From contig JAKUNX010000030.1 of the NCBI GenBank assembly GCA_022451835.1, forward strand, positions 1 through 15,687: a stretch of DNA of 15,687 bases, in the 5' to 3' direction. The stretch's first letter is position 1. Each line of letters opens with the position of its first letter. The stretch is from Candidatus Poseidoniaceae archaeon (lineage in GTDB: Archaea > Thermoplasmatota > Poseidoniia > Poseidoniales > Poseidoniaceae). The notes under the pieces were generated by a model. It was given only the letters and a program-made list of their open reading frames with translations, was not told the origin of the DNA and did no database searches. Positions 1-6,673 of this stretch are shown one piece after another. Both the position numbers and the translations under genes were made by a program.

Positions 1-818
1 ATGAAAGTATTTCTATTACGACAAAGTATGGGATATTCAATTTAACTTCACAATCCTATATTCTCTCTGAAGACGGCCAACCATATGTTGCAGAATCCGA
101 ATTAGGTGCAAATGCGTTAATGCTTAGTAAAAATATCAGCATTTATGGTAACGAAGTTCGTAAGTTTAAGCAAAAAGTAACCGTGATTGTTGAAGTTAGC
201 CCAACCGCACAAACTGGCGATGCTGGCATCCTTGAAGTGGTTGTATTCAGTCAAGAAAATGCTGCAGATAGAACTTCAGGAAGAATCATTCTAAATTTGG
301 AAGTTCAAACAATCTATGATATTCAATTCAGTGAAGAAGTTGAATTGTATCATGAGCTAGAATATCCCGACAGAAAGACCATTCCTGTTACGATAGTTAA
401 TGATGGAAATACACGAACTGAATTCATAATCTACACCCCAGAAGGGTTCCGTGGGTGGTCTATCTTGTTAGAAGAAGATAATACAGAATGCAGAGAATTT
501 GATGAAGATCTAAAGTGCACATTAGACACTGGTGCTTCGACGACAATCGAGGTAATTGTTAGGCCACCTAATAACGCTGAAATCAAAGATAACTACACAT
601 TTACTCTGTCTGTAGAACCAACTGAAATAGGCGTTGTAGGCAGAGAAAATATTGAGATTTCAGTCTTGGGTCAGCCAGATGAAGGCATTCTCGGTCTTGG
701 ACTTTCACAAGAAGAAATTGCGAGCGGAATTTATTTCATCGTTGCTTTACTATTTGTTGGACTGCTATACCGTGTTGGAAAACCAACAATTACTCAGTTA
801 TTTGGTAGGAAAAAGTAA
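1..818 (+). CDS. C-terminal part of a secreted, membrane-anchored beta-sandwich (NEW3/Ig-like) protein
   Basis: The reading frame is open from the window edge (first full codon at position 3) to a TAA at 816-818, so this is the 3' end of a longer gene and the ATG at 120 is probably internal. About 270 residues are visible. They form at least two beta-rich modules with alternating hydrophobic strands, Asn/Thr sites and phrases such as VTIVNDGN and TIEVIVRPP, as in NEW3/CARDB-like extracellular modules. Two Cys lie 11 residues apart in the second module and could form a disulphide. Near the end is one hydrophobic helix (about GIYFIVALLFVGLLY), then a short basic tail ending in RKK, which is a typical C-terminal anchor leaving the body outside the cell. 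The substrate or partner cannot be told. The gene stands apart from the nuo operon, which begins 140 bp downstream. Confidence 0.7.
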   Translation, partial: ESISITTKYGIFNLTSQSYILSEDGQPYVAESELGANALMLSKNISIYGNEVRKFKQKVTVIVEVSPTAQTGDAGILEVVVFSQENAADRTSGRIILNLEVQTIYDIQFSEEVELYHELEYPDRKTIPVTIVNDGNTRTEFIIYTPEGFRGWSILLEEDNTECREFDEDLKCTLDTGASTTIEVIVRPPNNAEIKDNYTFTLSVEPTEIGVVGRENIEISVLGQPDEGILGLGLSQEEIASGIYFIVALLFVGLLYRVGKPTITQLFGRKK

Positions 819-829
819 GCCGGCTTTTT
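817..829 (+). terminator. Possible transcription terminator after the surface-protein gene
   Basis: A perfect 10-bp palindrome AAGCCGGCTT (817-826) overlaps the stop codon and runs into five T residues (825-829). A second T-tract of six lies at 858-863. Archaeal termination relies mainly on T-tracts, so either is plausible. The palindrome has no loop, so a stable RNA hairpin is doubtful. Confidence 0.3.
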
Positions 830-858
830 GAGCGCGTTAAACCGGGCCATATCGGACT

Positions 859-866
859 TTTTTAAA
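859..866 (+). promoter_or_regulatory. Candidate TATA box of the nuo operon promoter
   Basis: TTTTTAAA is the best TATA-like octamer in the 140-bp gap before nuoA. Transcription starting about 25 bases downstream (near 890) would leave a leader of roughly 70 bases with an A-rich stretch (916-923) and the nuoA ribosome site. No clear BRE precedes it. This is the only long non-coding gap before twelve tightly packed genes, so a promoter must lie in it or upstream, but this exact site is a guess. Confidence 0.25.
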
Positions 867-946
867 CGGTAGATTTGTTGAATAAAGCCGTGGCAAAAAG
901 CGGGTTTCAAACAGGAAAAAAAATCAAACATTTGGCAACCCTTATT

Positions 947-952
947 GAGGGG
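947..952 (+). promoter_or_regulatory. Shine-Dalgarno of nuoA, supporting a TTG start
   Basis: GAGGGG ends six bases before the TTG at 959. It resembles the GAGGTGA sites of the rest of the operon, so TTG 959 is preferred over the in-frame ATG at 1001, which has no such site. Confidence 0.6.
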
Positions 953-958
953 TAATTA

Positions 959-1486
959 TTGGAAGGTTTGCTAAGCGTATGCTTTGCACTGGGTGAATCA
1001 ATGTCCGGACTAGAATCAGTGCCAAGTGCGTATCTCTCAATTGGCTTTCTAACCGTCGTTGGGATATTGATGCCGCTTACGAATTTCATCATTACTTGGG
1101 TAGTAAGGCCACGAGTAGATCCTGCTCGCCCACACATCACCAAATCTTACCTTTTGGAAGGCTATGAAAGGGATCACAGTTTGTATCCAAGAAGACTAAC
1201 CACTTTTGAGTGTGGTAGCGAACCGGTTGGAGATGCTATGATTCAATTCCATTTCCAATATTATTGGTATGCAATCATCTTTTTGGTGTTTGATGTTGCG
1301 TTCATGTTCTTGGTTCTTGGCGGCATGGTTGCCTCAGACGCAACTGCCCAAGACTTAGCTGACAGCGCTAGAGCCGGAGCAGTAGCCAAAGCCAAAGATG
1401 CCCTATTGGTGTTGTGTGGCTACTTTGCCATAATGTCACTTGGCGTTTGGTATGTATTTAGAAAAAGAGGCAGAATATACATTTGA
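959..1486 (+). CDS. nuoA: NADH-quinone oxidoreductase-like subunit A (NuoA/ND3 family)
   Basis: This small membrane subunit of complex I lies at the junction of the quinone module and the proton-pumping arm. The diagnostic motif is FECGSEP at residues 83-89, containing the conserved loop Cys. Three hydrophobic helices are visible, at about residues 27-49, 101-122 and 147-166. At 175 residues it is longer than the usual 120-150; the extra length lies in an N-terminal stretch, the first loop and an Ala/Asp-rich loop (about 124-147). The second helix reads FDVAFMF where the family normally has an Asp-x-Glu pair followed by Pro-Trp, so the usual Glu is replaced by Ala and the Pro-Trp is missing. 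The TTG start at 959 has a Shine-Dalgarno. A start at ATG 1001 would give 161 residues. It is the first gene of the operon, and its TGA stop is fused to the nuoB ribosome site. Confidence 0.9.
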   Translation: MEGLLSVCFALGESMSGLESVPSAYLSIGFLTVVGILMPLTNFIITWVVRPRVDPARPHITKSYLLEGYERDHSLYPRRLTTFECGSEPVGDAMIQFHFQYYWYAIIFLVFDVAFMFLVLGGMVASDATAQDLADSARAGAVAKAKDALLVLCGYFAIMSLGVWYVFRKRGRIYI

Positions 1487-1491
1487 GGTGA
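1484..1491 (+). promoter_or_regulatory. Stop-fused Shine-Dalgarno, nuoA/nuoB junction
   Basis: TGAGGTGA consists of the nuoA stop TGA (1484-1486) running directly into GGTGA. Four bases then separate it from the nuoB ATG at 1496. GAGGTGA complements the archaeal 16S rRNA 3' end (UCACCUC). Confidence 0.8.
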
Positions 1492-1495
1492 AATA

Positions 1496-2089
1496 ATGGC
1501 AGATCCAGGAGAAAACTTTGCAGCATTTAACAGCCGTGCATTAGTTGAAATGGTTGGTGGAGTTACCGATGAAGCACTCAAAGTAACTCGAATAAAACAA
1601 TTCTTGAGCGTCCTTGCAGGACGATTTTTCAATTGGGCCGGCAGAAAATCTCTGTTCACATTGCACCTTGGCATCAAATGTTGTGCGATTGAAATGGCAG
1701 CAGCAGCAACCCCAAGATTCGACGGCGACAGATTCGGAGTACTATTCCGTTCCTCGCCTAGACAATCAGATGTATTGCTGGTAAACGGGCCGATATCAAA
1801 GAAATTCGCCGATAAAATTGTTAGATTGTGGGAGCAGATGCCTGAGCCAAAATATTGTATTGCTATGGGCGAATGTGCAATTTCAGGCGGCCCTTACTTC
1901 CAATCTTACAATATCTTAGAAGGGGTAGACACTGTGATACCAGTTGACGTATACATTCCAGGATGCCCGCCAAGACCAGAGGCGCTAATCGATGGATTTG
2001 GTCTATTGCGAGAGAAGATTATCAGAATAGGCGGCGCACCAAGTTCTGGTAGAGATTCTGAAAAGCCAATTATTGTAGGTGATGAGTAA
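1496..2089 (+). CDS. nuoB: NADH-quinone oxidoreductase-like subunit B (N2 cluster subunit)
   Basis: This Q-module subunit holds iron-sulphur cluster N2, which passes electrons to quinone at the NuoB/NuoD interface. All four cluster ligands are visible: the adjacent pair Cys62-Cys63 in IKCCAIEM, Cys127 in GECAISGGP and Cys157 in PGCPPRPE. The length of 197 residues is normal. The first 45 or so residues include an amphipathic segment likely to lie on the membrane. The ATG at 1496 follows the stop-fused Shine-Dalgarno. The TAA stop (2087-2089) overlaps the nuoC ATG by one base, which fits translational coupling. The core is fully canonical. Confidence 0.97.
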   Translation: MADPGENFAAFNSRALVEMVGGVTDEALKVTRIKQFLSVLAGRFFNWAGRKSLFTLHLGIKCCAIEMAAAATPRFDGDRFGVLFRSSPRQSDVLLVNGPISKKFADKIVRLWEQMPEPKYCIAMGECAISGGPYFQSYNILEGVDTVIPVDVYIPGCPPRPEALIDGFGLLREKIIRIGGAPSSGRDSEKPIIVGDE

Positions 2090-2742
2090 TGGGTATGGCT
2101 ATTACTCTAGAGCAAAATGCAGTAGCAGTTACTGAATGTGCAGATGCAATCAACGACCGATTTAGCGGCAGCGGAATTAACGCCGACATCATTCAACATT
2201 CAAACGCCAAAAAATACTCATTTGTTAGAATTATTGCCCCTCCACAACATTGGCAAGCCCTTGCAAAGTGGATGAAGTTCGAATTAGGAGTGAATTACTG
2301 TTCCATGATTACCGGAACCCATTTCCGAGAGGGCGGAGACGAGAGGGGCTGGGAAGTGGTATATCACCTACTTCGCCAACCAATCGTTAACCAAGTTCCA
2401 AACACCAATACAGTATTTGTTGCCGAGAAAATGCTTGGCGCCCAAATACCAGTTGAATTTGAGATAATTATCAGCCTGCCAAATAATGATACTCCTTCTA
2501 TACCATCGGTACAGCATGTTTGGATTGGTGCAGATTGGAATGAAAAAGAAACATGGGATTTAGTTGGAATCAATTTCGAAGGGCATGATAATATGCACAG
2601 AGTACTAAATCCACACGATAGTCCAGAAGGGTTTCATCCTCTACAGAAACAACACAAAATACGTTACCACGATTACAATGAAATGTATGATGACGCTCAA
2701 GGGTTCGGTAGAAAACCGGCAGACGAGGGACGGGTAAAGTGA
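2089..2742 (+). CDS. nuoC: NADH-quinone oxidoreductase-like subunit C (30-kDa subunit)
   Basis: This soluble Q-module subunit supports NuoD and has no cofactors. The family signature is seen near residues 150-170: IGADWNEKETWDLVGINFEGH matches the usual ERE-x-[YW]-D-x-x-G-I-x-F-x-GH pattern, with Lys for Arg in the first part. A conserved stretch around HRVLNPHD follows. The protein has 217 residues and is separate from NuoD, as in archaea and unlike the fused NuoCD of enterobacteria. The first 60 or so residues are poorly conserved. The start at ATG 2089 overlaps the nuoB stop and has AGGTGA six bases upstream (2077-2082). The second ATG at 2095 would be 12 bases from that site, so it is less likely. 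The TGA stop is part of the nuoD ribosome site. Confidence 0.93.
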   Translation: MGMAITLEQNAVAVTECADAINDRFSGSGINADIIQHSNAKKYSFVRIIAPPQHWQALAKWMKFELGVNYCSMITGTHFREGGDERGWEVVYHLLRQPIVNQVPNTNTVFVAEKMLGAQIPVEFEIIISLPNNDTPSIPSVQHVWIGADWNEKETWDLVGINFEGHDNMHRVLNPHDSPEGFHPLQKQHKIRYHDYNEMYDDAQGFGRKPADEGRVK

Positions 2743-2747
2743 GGTGA
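2740..2747 (+). promoter_or_regulatory. Stop-fused Shine-Dalgarno, nuoC/nuoD junction
   Basis: TGAGGTGA includes the nuoC stop (2740-2742). Spacer GATC, then the nuoD ATG at 2752. Same spacing as at the nuoB, nuoH, nuoI and nuoL starts. Confidence 0.8.
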
Positions 2748-2751
2748 GATC

Positions 2752-3891
2752 ATGGCACAAATGTGGATTACAATGGGCCCGCAACATCCTATGACGCATG
2801 GGTTGTGGACTTTGAGAGTCAAAGTTGACGTAGAAACAGTTGTCGATACAGACGCTGAACTGGGTTATATCCATCGTGGGGTTGAAAAAATCTGTGAAGC
2901 TAGGGATTTTACTCAAGTAACACCGTATTGTGACCGACTTTGCTATGTCAGTGCAATGACTTGGGCTAACTCCTACATCTATGCGGCAGAAGATTTACTC
3001 GAAGCAGATGTGCCTGAAAGAGCAGAATACATTCGTCTGCTTGCCGCTGAATTACAAAGACTCGCTAGTCACTTGATGTGGTTGGGTGCCTTTGGACCAG
3101 ATATTGGTAATCTAACTTTGATGACTTGGTGTATGAGGGACAGAGAAATGTTCCTCGATTTATTACAAGAATTAGGCGGCTCAAGAATGCACTACAATTA
3201 TCCAAGAATCGGTGGCGTCAAGCGAGACATTCCAATTGGATTTGCCGACCGTATGATTGCTAAAGTAAAATTGTTTGAAAAGCGAATTGAAGAATATGAA
3301 ATGATGCTCGATGAATCAACTATATGGCTGGTTAGACTTCAAGGAGTAGGTTATGCTAATGCAGAGGAAATGGTCGATGCTGGAGTATCTGGTCCAAATG
3401 TTCGTGCTGCTGGTGTAAATTATGATATTCGTTGGGCTCACCCATATTCAGTGTATGATGAAATCGATTGGGAGCCAGCGGTTGAAAAGCCAACCTCGGT
3501 TAAAGGAGCAGATTGTTACGATAGATACCGTGTAAGGATTGAGGAGATGCGACAATCTTGCCGTATGTTGTTAGATGCTATAGAGAAAATCCCAGGCGGG
3601 AAAAATACACATTATTCAAATGGCGATGAAATGATTTACACTAAAGCACCGACAAGAGCGCCCGAGGGAGCTACTGGTTTCAGTAATTATGAATGCACTA
3701 GAGGAGCCTCCCAGTTTTACATCCAAGGTGGCGGAGAAGGTAGAGGTAAAATGCCTTACAGGCTTTCGATTCGTTCTCCAATGTTTATCACAATCCCATT
3801 TGTTGCTAAAACAATGATTGGCTACAAAGTAGCTGATATACCCGCAATAATGGGTAGTTTTGACCCTTGTATCGGAGAGACAGATCGTTGA
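2752..3891 (+). CDS. nuoD: NADH-quinone oxidoreductase-like subunit D (49-kDa subunit)
   Basis: This subunit forms the quinone pocket together with NuoB and is related to the large subunit of NiFe hydrogenases. The visible hallmarks are GPQHPMTHG near the N terminus (quinone-site His), GYIHRGVEK, PYCDRLCYVS with the expected quinone-site Tyr, ELQRLASHLMWLG, SGPNVRAAGV and a C-terminal SFDPCIGETDR. At 379 residues it is of normal length. The hydrogenase-type NiFe-binding cysteines are absent, as expected for complex I. One conserved loop departs from the family: where most members have PRGE followed by a short turn into PYR, this protein has CTRGASQF and a Gly-rich stretch before MPYRLSIRSP, preceded by an extra APEGATGFSN segment. 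The ATG at 2752 is set by the stop-fused Shine-Dalgarno. Confidence 0.96.
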   Translation: MAQMWITMGPQHPMTHGLWTLRVKVDVETVVDTDAELGYIHRGVEKICEARDFTQVTPYCDRLCYVSAMTWANSYIYAAEDLLEADVPERAEYIRLLAAELQRLASHLMWLGAFGPDIGNLTLMTWCMRDREMFLDLLQELGGSRMHYNYPRIGGVKRDIPIGFADRMIAKVKLFEKRIEEYEMMLDESTIWLVRLQGVGYANAEEMVDAGVSGPNVRAAGVNYDIRWAHPYSVYDEIDWEPAVEKPTSVKGADCYDRYRVRIEEMRQSCRMLLDAIEKIPGGKNTHYSNGDEMIYTKAPTRAPEGATGFSNYECTRGASQFYIQGGGEGRGKMPYRLSIRSPMFITIPFVAKTMIGYKVADIPAIMGSFDPCIGETDR

Positions 3892-3896
3892 GGTGA
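3889..3896 (+). promoter_or_regulatory. Stop-fused Shine-Dalgarno, nuoD/nuoH junction
   Basis: TGAGGTGA includes the nuoD stop (3889-3891). Spacer GATC, then the nuoH ATG at 3901. The 12 bases TGAGGTGAGATC plus ATG are identical to the nuoC/nuoD junction. Confidence 0.8.
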
Positions 3897-3900
3897 GATC

Positions 3901-5403
3901 ATGGATGACAAGTACGACTTAAGGGAACTTATTTTCTCAACCTTTGATGACTTGATACCTTCATTGCTTGAGGGAACGCCATTAGAGGATAGTTCTGGAG
4001 GAATAGCCTTTGGATTAGCGACATTTGCTGTAGTCAACATTGTGTTCTTGATGCTGTTTTTCTCTCAGTTCGCGATATTGTGGATTGAACGTAAGGCTGT
4101 TGCAAGGATGAATGACCGTCGTGGTGCTACAACTGCCCTTCGTTCTCTTTGGGTTGGTGAAAATGGAGTTACTGCTGGAGATTGGTGGAATATGCTGCCA
4201 TTCGGGTTAGGCAAACCTATTGGTGGTTTGAACAAATGGCTGAACAAGAAATTTGGCAACCGCGATGAAAAATTTGCTACCGTAGACAGAGTAAACAATC
4301 GTTCATGGATGGGATATTCAATTTTCCCAGGTTTCTTCCAAAACGTCGCTGACGGCATGAAGTTCCTTGTTAAAGAGCACATGGTACCCCAACGCGCTGA
4401 CCGATTAATTTTCGAAGTTTCACCGTTTTTAATTGTCTCTTCAACTCTACTTATTCTTGGAATCATCCCTCTTTCTAGCGGGATTTATGCAACCAATCCT
4501 GAATTGTCAATCTTGTATGCAATTGCAATCTTTGGAATTGCGCCAATCGGTGTTTTCTTTGCAGGGTGGTCTTCTAACAATAAGTATACCTTGATTGGCG
4601 GTATAAGATCAGCAGCCCAATTGACGGCTTATGAGATTCCTTTACTATTGACTCTACTTTCAGTTGCACTCTTAACAGGTACTTTCAATATCATTGAAAG
4701 TATTCATTTCCAACATTCAGCAGGTTCATGGAACCTATTCTTAATGCCTCTTGGCGCCGGTTTATTCTTACTGACTATGATTGCTGAGGTCGAAAGAGTT
4801 CCATTCGATATGCCTGAGGCTGAAGCCGAATTGGTTGAAGGATGGTGGACTGAGTACGGCGGCATGCGATTTGGAATGCTGTTTATGGCTGAATATATTC
4901 GAACATATGCAGCCTGTTTCCTATTCACGCACTTCTTCCTTGGAGGTTGGCATTTACCATTCCAAGGATTAATCAGTCAAGTACCAATACTTGGCGATCT
5001 TTACTTGCTAATCCCTGGCGCTATTGTTGTTCTAATCAAGTCATGGTTGGTATTCTTACTAGTCTTCGTTTGGGCAAGATTCTCTCTTGCAAGAATTAGA
5101 ACGGACCAAATTCTTGAATTTGGATGGCGAATCTTGTTGCCGCTTGCAGTATTACAAGTTGTACTCGCTGGAATTTACCGCTTGTACTTATTCGACCCAA
5201 CTGAAATGAAAGATACCGCTGCTGGTGGATGGGCTTGGGATGCATTTGGCATCCCTATGTTTGTGCCGATTGCAACTACAATTGTTTGGTTAGGAATCTT
5301 CGTTTTATTCCTCAATGATGAGGATAAAAGTGGAAATACAGAGCGTATGTTCCACGTCTATACAGAAAAGCCTGCGGGAACTTATGTCCCGGGGCAGGAG
5401 TGA
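3901..5403 (+). CDS. nuoH: NADH-quinone oxidoreductase-like subunit H (ND1 family), enlarged
   Basis: This membrane subunit forms the quinone entry channel and links the Q-module to the pumping arm. Conserved landmarks are WIERKAVARM at about 61-70 after the first helix, FFQNVADGMKFLVKE at about 145-159, IGGIRSAAQLTAYEIP at about 232-247, EVERVPFDMPEAEAELVEG at about 296-314 and RTDQILEFGWRILLP at about 400-414. At 500 residues it is far longer than the usual 320-350. Much of the excess lies between the ERK motif and the VADGMK motif: residues about 78-141 replace the short Gly-Pro-Asn turn of other members with about 60 soluble residues rich in Trp, Gly, Asn and Lys. There is also a 30-residue acidic N-terminal extension and a longer C-terminal region with a further helix and a 30-residue tail. 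The frame is intact throughout. Confidence 0.95.
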   Translation: MDDKYDLRELIFSTFDDLIPSLLEGTPLEDSSGGIAFGLATFAVVNIVFLMLFFSQFAILWIERKAVARMNDRRGATTALRSLWVGENGVTAGDWWNMLPFGLGKPIGGLNKWLNKKFGNRDEKFATVDRVNNRSWMGYSIFPGFFQNVADGMKFLVKEHMVPQRADRLIFEVSPFLIVSSTLLILGIIPLSSGIYATNPELSILYAIAIFGIAPIGVFFAGWSSNNKYTLIGGIRSAAQLTAYEIPLLLTLLSVALLTGTFNIIESIHFQHSAGSWNLFLMPLGAGLFLLTMIAEVERVPFDMPEAEAELVEGWWTEYGGMRFGMLFMAEYIRTYAACFLFTHFFLGGWHLPFQGLISQVPILGDLYLLIPGAIVVLIKSWLVFLLVFVWARFSLARIRTDQILEFGWRILLPLAVLQVVLAGIYRLYLFDPTEMKDTAAGGWAWDAFGIPMFVPIATTIVWLGIFVLFLNDEDKSGNTERMFHVYTEKPAGTYVPGQE

Positions 5404-5408
5404 GGTGA
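5401..5408 (+). promoter_or_regulatory. Stop-fused Shine-Dalgarno, nuoH/nuoI junction
   Basis: TGAGGTGA includes the nuoH stop (5401-5403). Spacer AAAT, then the nuoI ATG at 5413. Confidence 0.8.
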
Positions 5409-5412
5409 AAAT

Positions 5413-6396
5413 ATGCCAATGCACCCCCATGCAAAGCCGAATTTTAGAAACCTATTTTGGTATCCGTTCAAGATAACCTTAATCACCGCACTGAGGACTT
5501 TCCCCATTTTTGGAAAGTGGTTTGGTAAGCGATTAGGTATGGGATATCATAATACTTCACATCCAGAATTTTTGGATGATGGTTCCAAAGCTAGAGCTAG
5601 TAAGAATAGCGAATTTAATGACATTAGCCAGCAAGAATTTGCCCCAGACCGAGTGACCTCTGATTTGTTTCCAACACTATGGAAGCCTCAAACCGTACAA
5701 TATCCATATGAGAGATTAGAGGATATGGAACCATGGTTATTCGTTCCCGGCAATTATAACGGCAGAATTGGTGTCATTTGGGAGACCTGTACTGCCTGTA
5801 AGTTATGTGTTACCGCTTGTCCAAACGACTGTCTTCATATGACTACTGAGTTAAGAGTCGATGTACTTGATGGCGCTGATGGCGATCATGGAGGCCTTGG
5901 TAGTGAATTGGAAGTTGGTGGCTATGCTGCTCAATTGATTCCAGAGGTGGCTGAGACTCTTGATGACTTTAACCTCGTAACCGCCCACGCTGATACACCA
6001 GACCAGTGGCGATTTGCTGAAGTTTTGGACTTATCAGGCAATACTGCAACAGTTAGATGGAATGATTCTGGTATGGAACAAGATATTGAACAATCTGAAC
6101 TATATGTTGCTGACGACCAAATCGTTTCGGGAAGAATTGACTTAGGTCGCTGTATGTTCTGTGGCCTTTGCATGGAAGCTTGTGGATTTACTTCTTTCTT
6201 CATGACTAACGAATATGATGGTATGTCAGGATTTACTCGTCAAGATTTGTGGTTTGATGCAAGTAGGACTCGAGTTTTACCATCCGTACATCAAGAAGCA
6301 GTCGATGCAGAGTTGGCCAAGCGTGCTAACAAGGAAAGAGATAAGCGTGCTAAGAAGGCTGCAAAGGCAAAAGCTGCTGCCGAGGAAGGTGCTTGA
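5413..6396 (+). CDS. nuoI: NADH-quinone oxidoreductase-like subunit I (8Fe ferredoxin subunit) with a large insert
   Basis: This Q-module subunit carries two 4Fe-4S clusters that feed N2. Motif one is Cys126, 129, 132, 136 followed by Pro137. Motif two is Cys247, 250, 253, 257 followed by Gly258, where Pro is usual. TVQYP near residues 94-98 is the typical lead-in. At 327 residues it is about twice the usual 140-180. The two motifs are normally some 25-30 residues apart, but here about 106 residues separate Cys140 from Cys247. The added part (roughly 150-240) has an acidic Gly-rich run, then a stretch at about 197-233 (WRFAEVLDL, TATVRWNDSG, IEQSELY) that reads like a Tudor/SH3-type small barrel. 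Extra residues also lie at about 40-85, and the tail (about 301-327) is Lys/Ala-rich and probably helical. The ATG at 5413 follows the stop-fused Shine-Dalgarno. Confidence 0.94.
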   Translation: MPMHPHAKPNFRNLFWYPFKITLITALRTFPIFGKWFGKRLGMGYHNTSHPEFLDDGSKARASKNSEFNDISQQEFAPDRVTSDLFPTLWKPQTVQYPYERLEDMEPWLFVPGNYNGRIGVIWETCTACKLCVTACPNDCLHMTTELRVDVLDGADGDHGGLGSELEVGGYAAQLIPEVAETLDDFNLVTAHADTPDQWRFAEVLDLSGNTATVRWNDSGMEQDIEQSELYVADDQIVSGRIDLGRCMFCGLCMEACGFTSFFMTNEYDGMSGFTRQDLWFDASRTRVLPSVHQEAVDAELAKRANKERDKRAKKAAKAKAAAEEGA

Positions 6397-6397
6397 G

Positions 6398-6673
6398 ATG
6401 GATGTCGCAGGTATTGTCGAAGCAGGAGTATTTTTCTTATTTGCCACGATTACCATTGGGGGCGCACTAGGGCTTATTCTAGCTCAAAGAGTTGCCCATT
6501 CAATGCTTTCGTTAATCTTCTGTTTTATGGCAGTATCTGGAATTTTCATTCTATTAGGTGCTGAATTTTTGGCCGCGATTCAAATTCTTGTTTATCTTGC
6601 TAGCGTGGGATTGGTTGTTTTGTTTGGTATTATGCTTACTAGAAGGCAAATCTTGGAGGAGGATTTCGAATGA
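6398..6673 (+). CDS. nuoJ: NADH-quinone oxidoreductase-like subunit J, N-terminal half
   Basis: This is the first half of NuoJ (ND6), a membrane subunit of the proton-transfer path beside NuoA and NuoK. Its 91 residues hold three helices. The second and third match the family core: HSMLSLIFCFMAVSGIFILLGAEFLAAIQ, given here in part as HSMLSLIF and LLGAEFLAAIQILVYL, with the conserved Tyr of the VY motif. It stops after the third helix with an acidic end. The frame stays open far upstream into nuoI, but the ATG at 6398 is chosen because it lies one base after the nuoI stop, has AAGGTG six bases upstream and gives the standard NuoJ N terminus. The TGA (6671-6673) overlaps the ATG of the second half in an ATGA. 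Splitting of NuoJ into two genes is known in other archaea. Confidence 0.9.
   Translation: MDVAGIVEAGVFFLFATITIGGALGLILAQRVAHSMLSLIFCFMAVSGIFILLGAEFLAAIQILVYLASVGLVVLFGIMLTRRQILEEDFE

Noticed and set aside
938..953. Hairpin hiding the nuoA ribosome site (ACCC paired with GGGT)
   Set aside because: Only four base pairs with an eight-base loop; too weak to claim regulation.
4065..4466. 133-codon minus-strand frame opposite nuoH
   Set aside because: No recognisable domain, no ribosome site, and it lies fully within a strongly conserved plus-strand gene.
6215..6397. Longer NuoJ starting inside nuoI
   Set aside because: The extension is out-of-frame nuoI sequence, rich in Arg and Lys with no NuoJ likeness. 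ATG 6398 has a ribosome site and gives the standard N terminus.
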